From Clostridia bacterium (GTDB lineage: Bacteria; Bacillota; Clostridia; Oscillospirales; CAG-272): a DNA stretch of 45,361 bases. The notes under the pieces were generated by a model. That model had not been told where the DNA came from. It did no database searches and saw only the letters and a list, made by a program, of their open reading frames with translations. The DNA lies in NCBI GenBank assembly GCA_017613355.1, contig JAGAEA010000035.1, forward strand, positions 1 through 45,361, given 5' to 3'. How positions within the stretch are numbered: position 1 is the stretch's first letter; every line of letters starts with the position of its first letter. Below, piece after piece: positions 8,009 to 16,289 of the stretch. Made by a program: the position numbers and the translations under genes.

Positions 8009-8719
8009 TTATTCCATACTGTAAATCACGGTTACGTCGGGGTGAAGTTGGAGAATGGACGCGGGGATGCGGGGAGTAATGGGACCGTTGAAAGCGCGGT
8101 CGACGATTGTACGTTTGGCAATACCGTTGGCAACGAGCAGGATCTTGCGGGCTTGCATGATGCCGCCGACGCCCATGCTGATCGCGCGGCGCGGGACTTC
8201 GTCCTCGTTTGCGAAAAAGCGGGAATTTGCGGTGATGGTGGATTGGTGAAGTTCGGCAACGTGGGTCGGCTTCATAAAAGCGTCGGACGGTTCATTGAAA
8301 CCGATGTGACCGTCCAAGCCGATGCCGAGAAGTTGCAGATCAATGCCGCCGAGGTCGGAAATGCGTTTGTCATAGGCTTCGCATTCCGCGTCCAGATCGG
8401 GAGCAAGACCGTTCGGAACGAAGGTGCGGGCGGGATCGATGTTCACGTGGTCAAACAGGTTTTCCTGCATGAAGCGGCGGTAGCTTTGCGGGTGATCGGG
8501 GGAAAGACCGATGTATTCGTCGAGGTTGATCGACGTCACTTCGGAAAAATCCAACTCGCCCGCACGGTAGCGGTCAATGAGGTCGCGATAAATGCCGACG
8601 GGAGAAGAGCCCGTGGCAAGTCCGAGTACCGAACGGGGTTTGACGGCGATCTGCGCGGCAATGAGATTGGCACCGAAACGGCTCAATTTTCTATAAGATT
8701 CGACAGAAATGATTTTCAT
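8009..8719 (-). CDS. nagB: glucosamine-6-phosphate deaminase
   Basis: 236 residues, normal for the short Firmicutes NagB. Converts glucosamine-6-phosphate to fructose-6-phosphate and ammonia, the last step in feeding amino sugars into glycolysis. Visible motifs: the phosphate-binding LGLATGSSPVGIY, the catalytic NLDEYIGL segment with the general-base Asp, and GIGLDGHIGFNEP carrying the active-site Asp/His/Glu. ATG is preceded by AAGGAAAAG. It follows the AraC gene by 42 bp on the same strand, and a probable hexosamine kinase is divergent, consistent with GlcNAc use. Confidence 0.95.
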   Translation of the reverse strand: MKIISVESYRKLSRFGANLIAAQIAVKPRSVLGLATGSSPVGIYRDLIDRYRAGELDFSEVTSINLDEYIGLSPDHPQSYRRFMQENLFDHVNIDPARTFVPNGLAPDLDAECEAYDKRISDLGGIDLQLLGIGLDGHIGFNEPSDAFMKPTHVAELHQSTITANSRFFANEDEVPRRAISMGVGGIMQARKILLVANGIAKRTIVDRAFNGPITPRIPASILQLHPDVTVIYSME

Positions 8720-8761
8720 GATTGACTTTTCCTTTTCTACGTGGTATACTGAATTTGCGTG

Positions 8762-9589
8762 TTATTTCTCTTTGTATTTTCCGGGCGATGCGCCCATAAT
8801 GCGGCGGAAAACGGTGCTGAAATAGTTTTGGTCGCCGTAACCGAGCGCGGCGGCGGCTTCGCCCACGCGAGCGCCCGAGCGGAGCATTTCGGCGGCATAG
8901 CGCATTTTCATTTCCGTAAAGTAGCGGGAAACGCCCATGCCGGCATAATTGGTGAAGATTTTTTTCAGTTTTGAAAGGCTCATGTGGGAGAGACGGGCAA
9001 TGTCGCCCGCTTGCAGATTTTCCGTGATGTGATCCTGCATCAAGCGGACGATCTCGGCATAGCGCACGGCGCCCGAACTCTTGATCACGCCGCCTTCGTG
9101 TCCGTTCCGAAACGCGCGGAGCAACCAGCGTTCCAGGCGAATGCGCTGGGTGGCAAGAAGCGTCATGTCCGAGTTGTGGAGCCCATCCCGAACTTCGAGG
9201 CTGATTTCCAAAAATTCCTCGCGCAAAGCGTCGCTCGGCTCGAAAATGCGACCCGACGGCGTCGGCATATTCTCCGCGTGGAACGAAAGGTTCAGCACGT
9301 GCGGTTCGGAACCGCTTTCGGAGCGGATGCGGTGAAATTCACCGGGCGGATGCATCAGGCATTGCCCCGCGTTCAGAACGTAAACCTTTTCGCCCGCCGT
9401 GATCCCGACCGACCCGCTCAACACGTAAACGATCTCATAAAACGGGTGCATTTCGCCCGAGAAATCGTAGTTATCCCCAAACACCCGATCCAAAGAAAAG
9501 TGGAAGGATTCAATATCCGGACAACGGGGGATCGGAACGTCGGTCAAGGGTTCCCATTCGGTTTTCTTGTATTCCGTGACTTTTTTCAA
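8762..9589 (-). CDS. AraC family transcriptional regulator
   Basis: 275 residues. N-terminal cupin ligand-binding domain (HPFYEIVYVLSGSVGITAGE, then GQCLMHPPGEFHRI) and a C-terminal two-helix-turn-helix DNA-binding domain ending in ALGYGDQNYFSTVFRRIMGASPGKYK. Starts with TTG at 9587-9589, chosen because GGAGAAAAAGC precedes it at good spacing. Directly upstream of nagB and divergent from the hexosamine-kinase gene, so it probably controls both in response to an amino sugar; the ligand is not shown by sequence. Confidence 0.9.
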   Translation of the reverse strand: MKKVTEYKKTEWEPLTDVPIPRCPDIESFHFSLDRVFGDNYDFSGEMHPFYEIVYVLSGSVGITAGEKVYVLNAGQCLMHPPGEFHRIRSESGSEPHVLNLSFHAENMPTPSGRIFEPSDALREEFLEISLEVRDGLHNSDMTLLATQRIRLERWLLRAFRNGHEGGVIKSSGAVRYAEIVRLMQDHITENLQAGDIARLSHMSLSKLKKIFTNYAGMGVSRYFTEMKMRYAAEMLRSGARVGEAAAALGYGDQNYFSTVFRRIMGASPGKYKEK

Positions 9590-9718
9590 AGCTTTTTCTC
9601 CGTTTTTATATAATTATTTGTTTTTAGCTCCACTTCAAGAATATCATATCATATAATTGCGAAAATTGCAACCCCCAAAAACGATTTTTTATTAAAAAGA
9701 ATGAAAAAGGATCAAAAA

Positions 9719-10807
9719 ATGAACATTTCCGACATCACAGCACGGTTTTCGGTCGATCTGCCGGCAAAGCCATTCGGCAACGGACATATCAACAGCACCT
9801 ATGCGGTGGGAAATCCGCCGAAGTACGTTTTGCAAAAAATCAATACCGATGTGTTTACCGACCCCGAAGGACTGATGGGAAACGTCGTTGCCGTCACGTC
9901 CTATCTGCGCGAGCGGATCACGGAAGCGGGGGGCGACCCCGAGCGGGAGACCCTGACCTATTTGCCGACGACCTCGGGCGCGTACTTTTACCGCGACGGA
10001 GAAGACAACTGCTGGCGGATGTACCGTTTCATCGGGGACGCGAAATCCTTTGAGGCGGCAACTCCGGCACTCTTTGCCGACTCGGCGCGGGCGTTTGCAA
10101 GGTTTCAGAGAATGCTCGCGGCGTTTCCCGCGGCAACGTTGAAAGAGACCATTCCGCAGTTCCACGACACGGGCGCGCGGCTCGGGCAGCTTCAAGCCGC
10201 CGTCGCCGAAAACAGGAGCGGACGGGCGGCAAGCGTTCGGGCGGAGATCGACTTTGCCCTTGCCCGCGCGGAAGAAACGCACGTCATCACCGACGCGATC
10301 GCGGACAGTTCCGTTCCCCTGCGCGTGACGCACAACGACACCAAGCTCAACAACGTCCTTTTCGATGAAAAAACGGGGAAGGCGCTTTGCGTGATCGACC
10401 TCGACACGGTCATGCCGGGATCGCTCCTTTATGACTACGGCGACGCGCTTCGGTTCGGCGCGTCCACCGCCGCCGAGGACGAGACCGATCTCTCCAAAGT
10501 ACATTTTGACCTCGACCTTTTCCGCGCCTACACCGACGCCTATCTGGAAGTGCTCGGAGACCGCATGACCCCGCGCGAGATCGAACTGCTCCCGACGGGC
10601 GCCAAACTGATGACGTTGGAATGCGGGATGCGCTTCCTTGCCGACCACATCAACGGCGACGTTTATTTCCGCATTCACCGCGAGAATCACAACCTTGACC
10701 GCGCGAGAACGCAATTCAAATTGGTTGCGGAAATGGAAGAGAAGGCGGAGCAAATGAACGGGATCGTTGCGGAAGCCTGTCGCAAGTATCATCTTTCGGG
10801 GTCATAA
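9719..10807 (+). CDS. phosphotransferase family protein, probable N-acetylhexosamine 1-kinase
   Basis: 362 residues from ATG 9719; an in-frame ATG lies at 9701, but AAGGA is placed 7 nt before 9719, so the shorter form is preferred. Aminoglycoside-phosphotransferase fold: N-terminal KPFGNGHINSTYAV nucleotide loop, invariant Lys in KYVLQKIN, catalytic loop THNDTKLNNVLFD with the Brenner-type Asp, and metal-binding VIDLDTVMPG. The pattern resembles NahK/LnpB kinases, which phosphorylate C1 of GlcNAc/GalNAc. The neighbouring nagB supports an amino-sugar role, but other small substrates are possible. Confidence 0.75.
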   Translation: MNISDITARFSVDLPAKPFGNGHINSTYAVGNPPKYVLQKINTDVFTDPEGLMGNVVAVTSYLRERITEAGGDPERETLTYLPTTSGAYFYRDGEDNCWRMYRFIGDAKSFEAATPALFADSARAFARFQRMLAAFPAATLKETIPQFHDTGARLGQLQAAVAENRSGRAASVRAEIDFALARAEETHVITDAIADSSVPLRVTHNDTKLNNVLFDEKTGKALCVIDLDTVMPGSLLYDYGDALRFGASTAAEDETDLSKVHFDLDLFRAYTDAYLEVLGDRMTPREIELLPTGAKLMTLECGMRFLADHINGDVYFRIHRENHNLDRARTQFKLVAEMEEKAEQMNGIVAEACRKYHLSGS

Positions 10808-10873
10808 AAAAATGCACGGTCCGAAAGCGGGAACGATCCGATCGTTTCATAAATATAAAAACAGCCGAAATGC

Positions 10874-10902
10874 TTGACAAACGGTTCGGCAAAGAGTATA
10901 AT
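10874..10902 (+). promoter_or_regulatory. sigma-A promoter of the antiporter gene
   Basis: TTGACA (10874-10879), 17-bp spacer, TATAAT (10897-10902). Confidence 0.85.
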
Positions 10903-10937
10903 AGGTTATTATCACGGAGAAACGAAAAAAAGAACTT

Positions 10938-10960
10938 CCGGCAGAGACGCCCTCTGCCGG
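10938..10960 (+). promoter_or_regulatory. leader hairpin before the antiporter
   Basis: CCGGCAGAG / CTCTGCCGG stem (9 bp, 5-nt loop) followed by TTGTATCTTTT and then the GGAGG ribosome site at 10972-10976. It lies in a short (about 65-70 nt) leader. Terminator-like shape suggests attenuation, but the leader is too short for a known riboswitch that I can recognise. Confidence 0.45.
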
Positions 10961-10982
10961 TTGTATCTTTTGGAGGATGGCT

Positions 10983-12284
10983 TTGAGAATTTTACTTGCG
11001 TTGGCGGTTGCGCTGTTGGCGGGACTGTTGGCATCGCGCCTTACAAAACTGTGGAACCTGCCGGCGGTTACGGCGTATCTTGTGGCGGGGATCCTGATCG
11101 GTCCCTATTGCCTCGGTCAACTCGGCGTGGAAGGGCTCGGATTTATCAGCGCGGAGGACGTGAAAAAATATGACATCGTTTCACAGGTGGCGCTCGGATT
11201 TATCGCGTTTGCCATGGGAAACGAATTCCGACTGTCCGAACTGAAAAAGATCGGCAAAAAAGCGGTCGTGATCGCTATTTTCCAAGCACTCGCGGCAACG
11301 CTGTGCGTGGACGTGGCGCTTTTCCTCCTACATCAATTCTGGCTCGGCGACAAACTCCCCATGCCCGTGGTACTCACCATGGGAGCGATCGCCACGGCAA
11401 CGGCGCCTGCCGCCACGCTCATGGTCGTGAAGCAGTATAAAGCGGAAGGACCGCTCACCAAGCTTCTGTTGCCGATCGTCGCTTTGGACGACGCGGTGGG
11501 GCTCGTGGTGTTCGCCGTCTCTTTCGGAATTTCCAAGGCGCTCGACGTCCCGGGCGGACGGGTGGACGTGGTGTCTATCATCGTCAATCCGTTGATCGAA
11601 GTGATCGGGTCGCTTCTGCTGGGCGCCGCGATCGGGCTTTTGTTCCATCTTTCGGAACGGTATTTCCATTCGAGGAGCAAACGCATGAGCATTTCGGTCG
11701 CGTTTGTGTTCTTAGCGGTTGGGTTCTCCATGATGAAATTTCACATCGGGGCTGTGACCGTCGGATTTTCTTCGCTGTTGGTCTGCATGATGCTCGGAAC
11801 GATCTTCTGCAACCTCTGCGATTTTTCGGAAGAGTTGATGGAGCGGTGCGACCGATGGACGGGACCGATCATGGTGCTGTTCTTCGTCATCAGCGGAGCG
11901 GGGTTGGAATTGGCGGTGTTCAAGGATTGGCAGATCGTGGTGGTCGGCATCGTGTTCATCCTGTTCCGTTCGCTCGGCAAAATGGAAGGGGCGCGACTTT
12001 CTTCCAAAATGATGAAATGTGAGCCGCAGGTGCAGAAATACCTCGGGATCACGCTCCTGCCGCAAGCGGGCGTGGCGCTCGGAATGTCGCTGATCGCCAT
12101 GCAGCAGCTCGACAGCGCGTCGGGCGAACTGATCCGAAGTATTTCGCTTTTCGCGGTGTTGATCTACGAATTGGTGGGACCTTTGCTTACCAAGATCGCG
12201 CTCGACAAAGCGGGAGAAATTTACGAAAAACCGATCCCCGAACGCGTTCGCGCGGAACAGGAAAAGAAAAAAGCAGCGCAATAA
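10983..12284 (+). CDS. cation:proton antiporter (CPA2 / Na+-H+ exchanger family)
   Basis: 433 residues from TTG 10983, chosen because GGAGG (10972-10976) is 6 nt before it; the ATG at 10977 abuts GGAGG with no spacing. About 12 hydrophobic segments, starting RILLALAVALLAGLLASRL, followed by the family's NLPAVTAYLVAGILIGPY repeat-type signature. The TATAPAATLMVVKQY and PIVALDDAVGLVVFA segments contain the unwound-helix and ion-binding Asp-Asp motif of CPA antiporters. The charged C-terminus (EQEKKKAAQ) has no RCK/TrkA domain. It likely exchanges Na+ or K+ for H+ across the plasma membrane; ion specificity is not readable. Confidence 0.88.
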   Translation: MRILLALAVALLAGLLASRLTKLWNLPAVTAYLVAGILIGPYCLGQLGVEGLGFISAEDVKKYDIVSQVALGFIAFAMGNEFRLSELKKIGKKAVVIAIFQALAATLCVDVALFLLHQFWLGDKLPMPVVLTMGAIATATAPAATLMVVKQYKAEGPLTKLLLPIVALDDAVGLVVFAVSFGISKALDVPGGRVDVVSIIVNPLIEVIGSLLLGAAIGLLFHLSERYFHSRSKRMSISVAFVFLAVGFSMMKFHIGAVTVGFSSLLVCMMLGTIFCNLCDFSEELMERCDRWTGPIMVLFFVISGAGLELAVFKDWQIVVVGIVFILFRSLGKMEGARLSSKMMKCEPQVQKYLGITLLPQAGVALGMSLIAMQQLDSASGELIRSISLFAVLIYELVGPLLTKIALDKAGEIYEKPIPERVRAEQEKKKAAQ

Positions 12285-12336
12285 AACAACAAAGAGGAGC
12301 GGATCCCGTTTGCGGGATCCGCTCCTCTTTGTTGTT
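12285..12336. terminator. bidirectional terminator between antiporter and AraC genes
   Basis: Perfect 24-bp stem (arms 12285-12308 and 12313-12336, 4-nt loop) exactly filling the gap between two convergent stop codons; it even shares two bases with the minus-strand stop. T-rich end (CTTTGTTGTT) on the plus strand. Confidence 0.85.
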
Positions 12337-13351
12337 ATCGGACGTGCTCCGTCGTTCCCTTTTCGGAAATGATTTGTTCGTCAACAAGCAAAACGGGAGA
12401 CGGGTTTTGCGGCGCGTTTTCGGTCGCGTCGGAATGTTGTCGGTGTCGGAGACGATATAGTCGCGGAGAAACTCCCATATGTTTTTTGAACATTTTATAA
12501 AACAGCGTGTAATCGGAATAGCCTGCTTTTGCGCTTGCGCCGATTACACTTTCGTTTTCGAAAGCAAGCAAATTTGCGGCAAGCTCGATCCGTTTTCGGA
12601 TCAGAAGCTCGCGTAAGGAAAACCGACAATAACGTGCAAAAATTGCCCGAAGATAGGATGGAGAGATATGCAGATATTCCGCCACGTCGGAAGGAGTGAT
12701 GCCTTTTGTCAGGTATTCCTGAACGTAGAGCAACGCTTGTTTGTAGTAATAGTAGGTGTTTTCGCTTGAAGCATCTTTATTTTTTCCGTTTAAGGCTTTG
12801 TGCTTGGCAATCAGCGAAAAGAAGAAACCGCGAAGCAGGTAATCGGTGTCGCTTTTGGAATGCTGAACGTGGAGATATTCGTTAAACAATTCCGGAATCT
12901 GCTTGATAAACGGACAAAGTTGAATACAGGAAGAAAGGGACGTAAATCCGGCATCTTTCATAATATCTTCGGTGCCGGGTCCGGAAATCCCGATATAGTA
13001 GAATTCAAGAGGTTTTTTCGGGTCGCTTTCAAAACGGGTCGCTTCCCATGGCGTTACAAAGAAAAACTGTCCTTCGTGGATCGGGGTACCGAGGTAGTTC
13101 CCCTTTCCGCCAACGATATAATGCAGAATGAACCGCCCTCGCCGAAGCGATTGGCGTTTGTTTGCCCATCGGCGCTCGTGTCCGATCGAAATGACGTGCC
13201 AGGTTGTTGAATCATCTTTTTCCGATGTGTACAGGTGATAGGAGAAAAAACGACGGGCAGACAAATCGTTCGGAAGAGGAACGAGCGAGCGATGATAGGT
13301 CGACTCTCCGCTCGGGAGCGGTTCTTCTATTGCGTAGCGATAGTATGACAT
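12335..13351 (-). CDS. AraC family transcriptional regulator
   Basis: 338 residues. N-terminal cupin-like domain (RFILHYIVGGKGNYLGTPIH, then GQFFFVTPWEATRFESDP) and a C-terminal double helix-turn-helix of AraC type (TPSDVAEYLHISPSYLRAIF ... KAGYSDYTLFYKMFKKHMGV). ATG is preceded by AAGGAGGG. Its promoter and the six-gene locus 1 operon are divergent across 266 bp, so it is the likely regulator of that operon. The last ~35 residues (charged, PQNPSPVLLVDEQIIS) extend beyond the domain. Confidence 0.9.
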   Translation of the reverse strand: MSYYRYAIEEPLPSGESTYHRSLVPLPNDLSARRFFSYHLYTSEKDDSTTWHVISIGHERRWANKRQSLRRGRFILHYIVGGKGNYLGTPIHEGQFFFVTPWEATRFESDPKKPLEFYYIGISGPGTEDIMKDAGFTSLSSCIQLCPFIKQIPELFNEYLHVQHSKSDTDYLLRGFFFSLIAKHKALNGKNKDASSENTYYYYKQALLYVQEYLTKGITPSDVAEYLHISPSYLRAIFARYCRFSLRELLIRKRIELAANLLAFENESVIGASAKAGYSDYTLFYKMFKKHMGVSPRLYRLRHRQHSDATENAPQNPSPVLLVDEQIISEKGTTEHVR

Positions 13352-13404
13352 AACGCCCTCCTTTCCGTTGCGGTCGCTTTGAAACGGCGGTTCATTCTAA
13401 TGCC

Positions 13405-13433
13405 ATCTTATCATAAAGAAACGGAAATGTCAA
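13405..13433 (-). promoter_or_regulatory. sigma-A promoter of the AraC gene
   Basis: On the minus strand: TTGACA (13428-13433), 17-bp spacer, TAAGAT (13405-13410), about 53 bp before the AraC start. The rest of the spacer to 13617 is AT-rich and must hold the locus 1 promoter, which I could not place confidently. Confidence 0.7.
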
Positions 13434-13617
13434 GAAATCGGGCGGAAAGATGTCCGAAAAAAAGTCGAAAATAACATATAAAAAGTCGGCAATGCAATTT
13501 TATTCCGAGATGATCTATGATAAAATCAAAATGACCAAAGCTATAAATTGCAAGAAAAATTTTTTGTTGATTTTATATAATTTAAGGTTTGCTATAAAAA
13601 CGATGGGAGGTGTTCGA

Positions 13618-15387
13618 ATGAAATCGTCTCGCTTTTTGCGCATCGTGGCTTCTGTTTTGATAATTTTTACAATTGCATTTTCGCTTTATTCCTGTAACGG
13701 AGGAGGATCCAAAAATCCGATAACCGATCCGCCGTCGAAAGAAAATACGGAATGGAGCATCGGCAGTTCGGCGAGTTTTGCCGTAGTAACTCCTAAAACA
13801 CCGACTTCGGCACTTTCCGCTTCTCTGGATGCGTTGCTTTCCGCTTTTCGGAATAAAACGGGTGTTCGTCCCGAAACCAAGACCGATGAAATCAAACGAG
13901 GCGCGATTCGCGACAACACAACCTATGAGATTTTGCTTGGCAGAACTTCCTACGATCAGACAGCCGAGGTGCTGTCGAATTTGACGGAAGGGCAGTTTGC
14001 GATCGTTTTGTCCGGCAGGAAGCTGGTGATCACCACGCCGAAAGATGTCGATCTTTCTGCCGCAGTGGACTATTTCATTGAAAACTATATCAACGTCATG
14101 GAGCAATCGAACGGTGTGTATCTCCTCTCCACGGGATCCTATATAAGTCCGACGCCGGAGATTGTCGAAAAGGAAATCACAGTCAACGGAGTTAACATCG
14201 GAAATTTCGATATTGTTTATGAAAGCTCGCGCAAAGGTTACCGCGAAGTGGCGGAATATTTGCAAACCGTGATGAAGGAGTCGGGATTTACCGTTTCGGT
14301 TTATCGCGACATAGATCGTGCCGACAGCGGAACACCGGAATTTCTTGTGGGGAAAACCAACCGCGCGGTGTCTGCGCAAATGTATGGTTCGATGCCTCCG
14401 GATATTCTGACATACCGTTTGGGCGTGCAAGGAAACAAAGTACAAATTATGGGAGGAGGACCCTTCTCGGCTCATCAGTGCGTGGGTCAAATGCGAATGC
14501 GGTTTTTCGGCGCGAACGATCCGACCTATACGAACGGAACCTATCTTGAAACCGACAATTCCTTTTCCATTGGGATTACCGAAGGAACCGATGTCCGTTT
14601 GATGACCTACAACATTCTTGCGGATCGTTGGGCGTACCCCGAGGAAAGAGAAGTTCTGCCGGTATCCCACCGCGCGGAGATCATCGCGGGAGTTCTTCTT
14701 GCCTGCAAACCCGACGCGGTCGGGCTCCAAGAAACCGACCAAGCATGGATTGATGCGCTTCCTGCGTGGTTGGAGTTGCTCAAAACGCAATACGGAATCG
14801 AATACGAATGGAAATTTTACAATTATCTGAACAAACAAACGCTCACAACCATTCTCTACAGAAGCGACAAATATGACCTGATCGACTCGGGAATTGAAAA
14901 CTTTTCCTATTGGGACAACAGCGCGTATGTATATAATCTGCGCTTGATCGAGTGGGTCAATTTGCGCGAGAAAGCCGACGGCACACGTTCGTTTATTCTT
15001 GCCAATACACACTGGGGGTTTGATGAGGAAACGGAGATTTGCCTCAACGAATCGATCTCGCGCATCAATGCCTTAAAAGAACAGTACCCGGGTGTTCGCA
15101 TATTTTTCTGCGGGGATTTCAACAGCAATCAAACGTCGGAACCGTTCTTTACTTATCAAACCGAGACGGGTTCACGGGATGCCTGCACGGTAGCCATTGA
15201 AGCGGGAACGCGCGTCAACGATACGGGCGGGAACCGCGATCCCGGAAAACCGAGATATGAGGGCGGTTCCTATATCGACCACATTTTCGGGACGGGCACG
15301 TGGAGCGTTTTGAGATACGAAACGGTTTTGGGAATTTCGATCTACGGTTCCGACCACAGCCCGCATTATGCCGATATTAAATTTTAA
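13618..15387 (+). CDS. surface lipoprotein with C-terminal endonuclease/exonuclease/phosphatase (EEP) domain
   Basis: 589 residues from ATG 13618, which has GGGAGG 7 nt upstream. Lipoprotein signal with lipobox SLYSC (Cys about residue 30). Residues ~45-320 contain two similar alpha/beta segments (YEILLGRT...LSGRKLVITTPKDVDLSAAVDYF, and EFLVGKTNR...LGVQGNKVQIMGGGPFSAHQCV), reminiscent of the N-terminal domains of GH67/GH20 enzymes. Residues ~325-589 are an EEP fold: LMTYNILADRW (from 329), GLQETDQ (catalytic Glu 372), ANTHWGF, FFCGDFNS and the terminal GSDHSPHYADI with the catalytic His. EEP enzymes cleave phosphoesters in DNA, RNA, lipids or sugars; the substrate here is unknown. First gene of a six-gene operon. 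Confidence 0.85.
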   Translation: MKSSRFLRIVASVLIIFTIAFSLYSCNGGGSKNPITDPPSKENTEWSIGSSASFAVVTPKTPTSALSASLDALLSAFRNKTGVRPETKTDEIKRGAIRDNTTYEILLGRTSYDQTAEVLSNLTEGQFAIVLSGRKLVITTPKDVDLSAAVDYFIENYINVMEQSNGVYLLSTGSYISPTPEIVEKEITVNGVNIGNFDIVYESSRKGYREVAEYLQTVMKESGFTVSVYRDIDRADSGTPEFLVGKTNRAVSAQMYGSMPPDILTYRLGVQGNKVQIMGGGPFSAHQCVGQMRMRFFGANDPTYTNGTYLETDNSFSIGITEGTDVRLMTYNILADRWAYPEEREVLPVSHRAEIIAGVLLACKPDAVGLQETDQAWIDALPAWLELLKTQYGIEYEWKFYNYLNKQTLTTILYRSDKYDLIDSGIENFSYWDNSAYVYNLRLIEWVNLREKADGTRSFILANTHWGFDEETEICLNESISRINALKEQYPGVRIFFCGDFNSNQTSEPFFTYQTETGSRDACTVAIEAGTRVNDTGGNRDPGKPRYEGGSYIDHIFGTGTWSVLRYETVLGISIYGSDHSPHYADIKF

Positions 15388-15419
15388 ATTGTTTTGCACT
15401 TAAATAAGGAAACTTTAAT

Positions 15420-16289
15420 ATGTCTCAAATTTTTTATCCCAAGGAAGCTCTTCCGCGAAACGGAGCCGCTCTGCGAATCATGTCCGTCAATCTTCTTGCG
15501 GAAAGATGGTCGGAGTCGCATTGGTGTCGGGAACGGTTGCCCATGCCCGAGCGGGCGGAGGCGTTCGGAGAATTGATTTGCGCCGCATTGCCGGATGCGG
15601 TCGGTTTACAGGAAACCGACCAAGTATGGGCGAAAAATCTTCCGCCCATACTTGAACGAATACAAGAGAAAACTTCTGCGAAGTATCAGTGGCTCTTTTC
15701 CGAGGCGGAGGGAAAAGTCAATCTCTCCGGCATCCTCTATCGCAACGATCTCTATGAGGCGTTTGACCCGGAATATCGGTATGCCCCCTATTGGAGAAAA
15801 GAAAAATATCCATATAACATTCGGGAATATGTTTGGGTGCGGTTGCGAGAAAAGACGTCGGGCGCCGAAATTTGGTTGGTCAACACGCATTGGGGGATCG
15901 GCAATGAGGAGCGCATGGCAGATGCAAAAGCGCAAAGCGCCGTGGTGCAAAACCTTTTGAAGCAAAACACTCCCGTAATCTGTACCGGAGATTATAACAG
16001 CACACCCGATACCGAAGCATATCGTTTCTTCCGGAAACACACGTCGCTTTTTTCCGCAAAGGAAGAAGCGAGAGCGGAGGGAAGCCTGCTGAACGAAACG
16101 GATGGGACCGGATGGGTCGGGCGGGAGCGCACGCGCACCGATAATCAGATCGATCACATTTTTTATTCGGAAGGGCTCCGCGTGTTGCGCTATGCAACCA
16201 TGCAGGGCGGAAATTTACTTTATCTTTCCGATCATTCACCACAGATCGCCGATTTTGAATACACAAAAAAAGGAGGAACCGGTTTATGA
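15420..16289 (+). CDS. endonuclease/exonuclease/phosphatase family protein
   Basis: 289 residues, no signal peptide, so probably cytosolic. It is a paralogue of the C-terminal half of the preceding lipoprotein: RIMSVNLLAERW, DAVGLQETDQVW, SGILYRND, LVNTHWGIGNEE, ICTGDYNSTPD, then QIDHIFYSEGL and LSDHSPQIADFEY. These are the metal- and phosphate-binding and catalytic blocks of the EEP superfamily. AAGGA lies 9 nt before the ATG. It overlaps the next gene by 4 bp (ATGA), so the two are translationally coupled. A substrate cannot be read from the sequence. Confidence 0.88.
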   Translation: MSQIFYPKEALPRNGAALRIMSVNLLAERWSESHWCRERLPMPERAEAFGELICAALPDAVGLQETDQVWAKNLPPILERIQEKTSAKYQWLFSEAEGKVNLSGILYRNDLYEAFDPEYRYAPYWRKEKYPYNIREYVWVRLREKTSGAEIWLVNTHWGIGNEERMADAKAQSAVVQNLLKQNTPVICTGDYNSTPDTEAYRFFRKHTSLFSAKEEARAEGSLLNETDGTGWVGRERTRTDNQIDHIFYSEGLRVLRYATMQGGNLLYLSDHSPQIADFEYTKKGGTGL

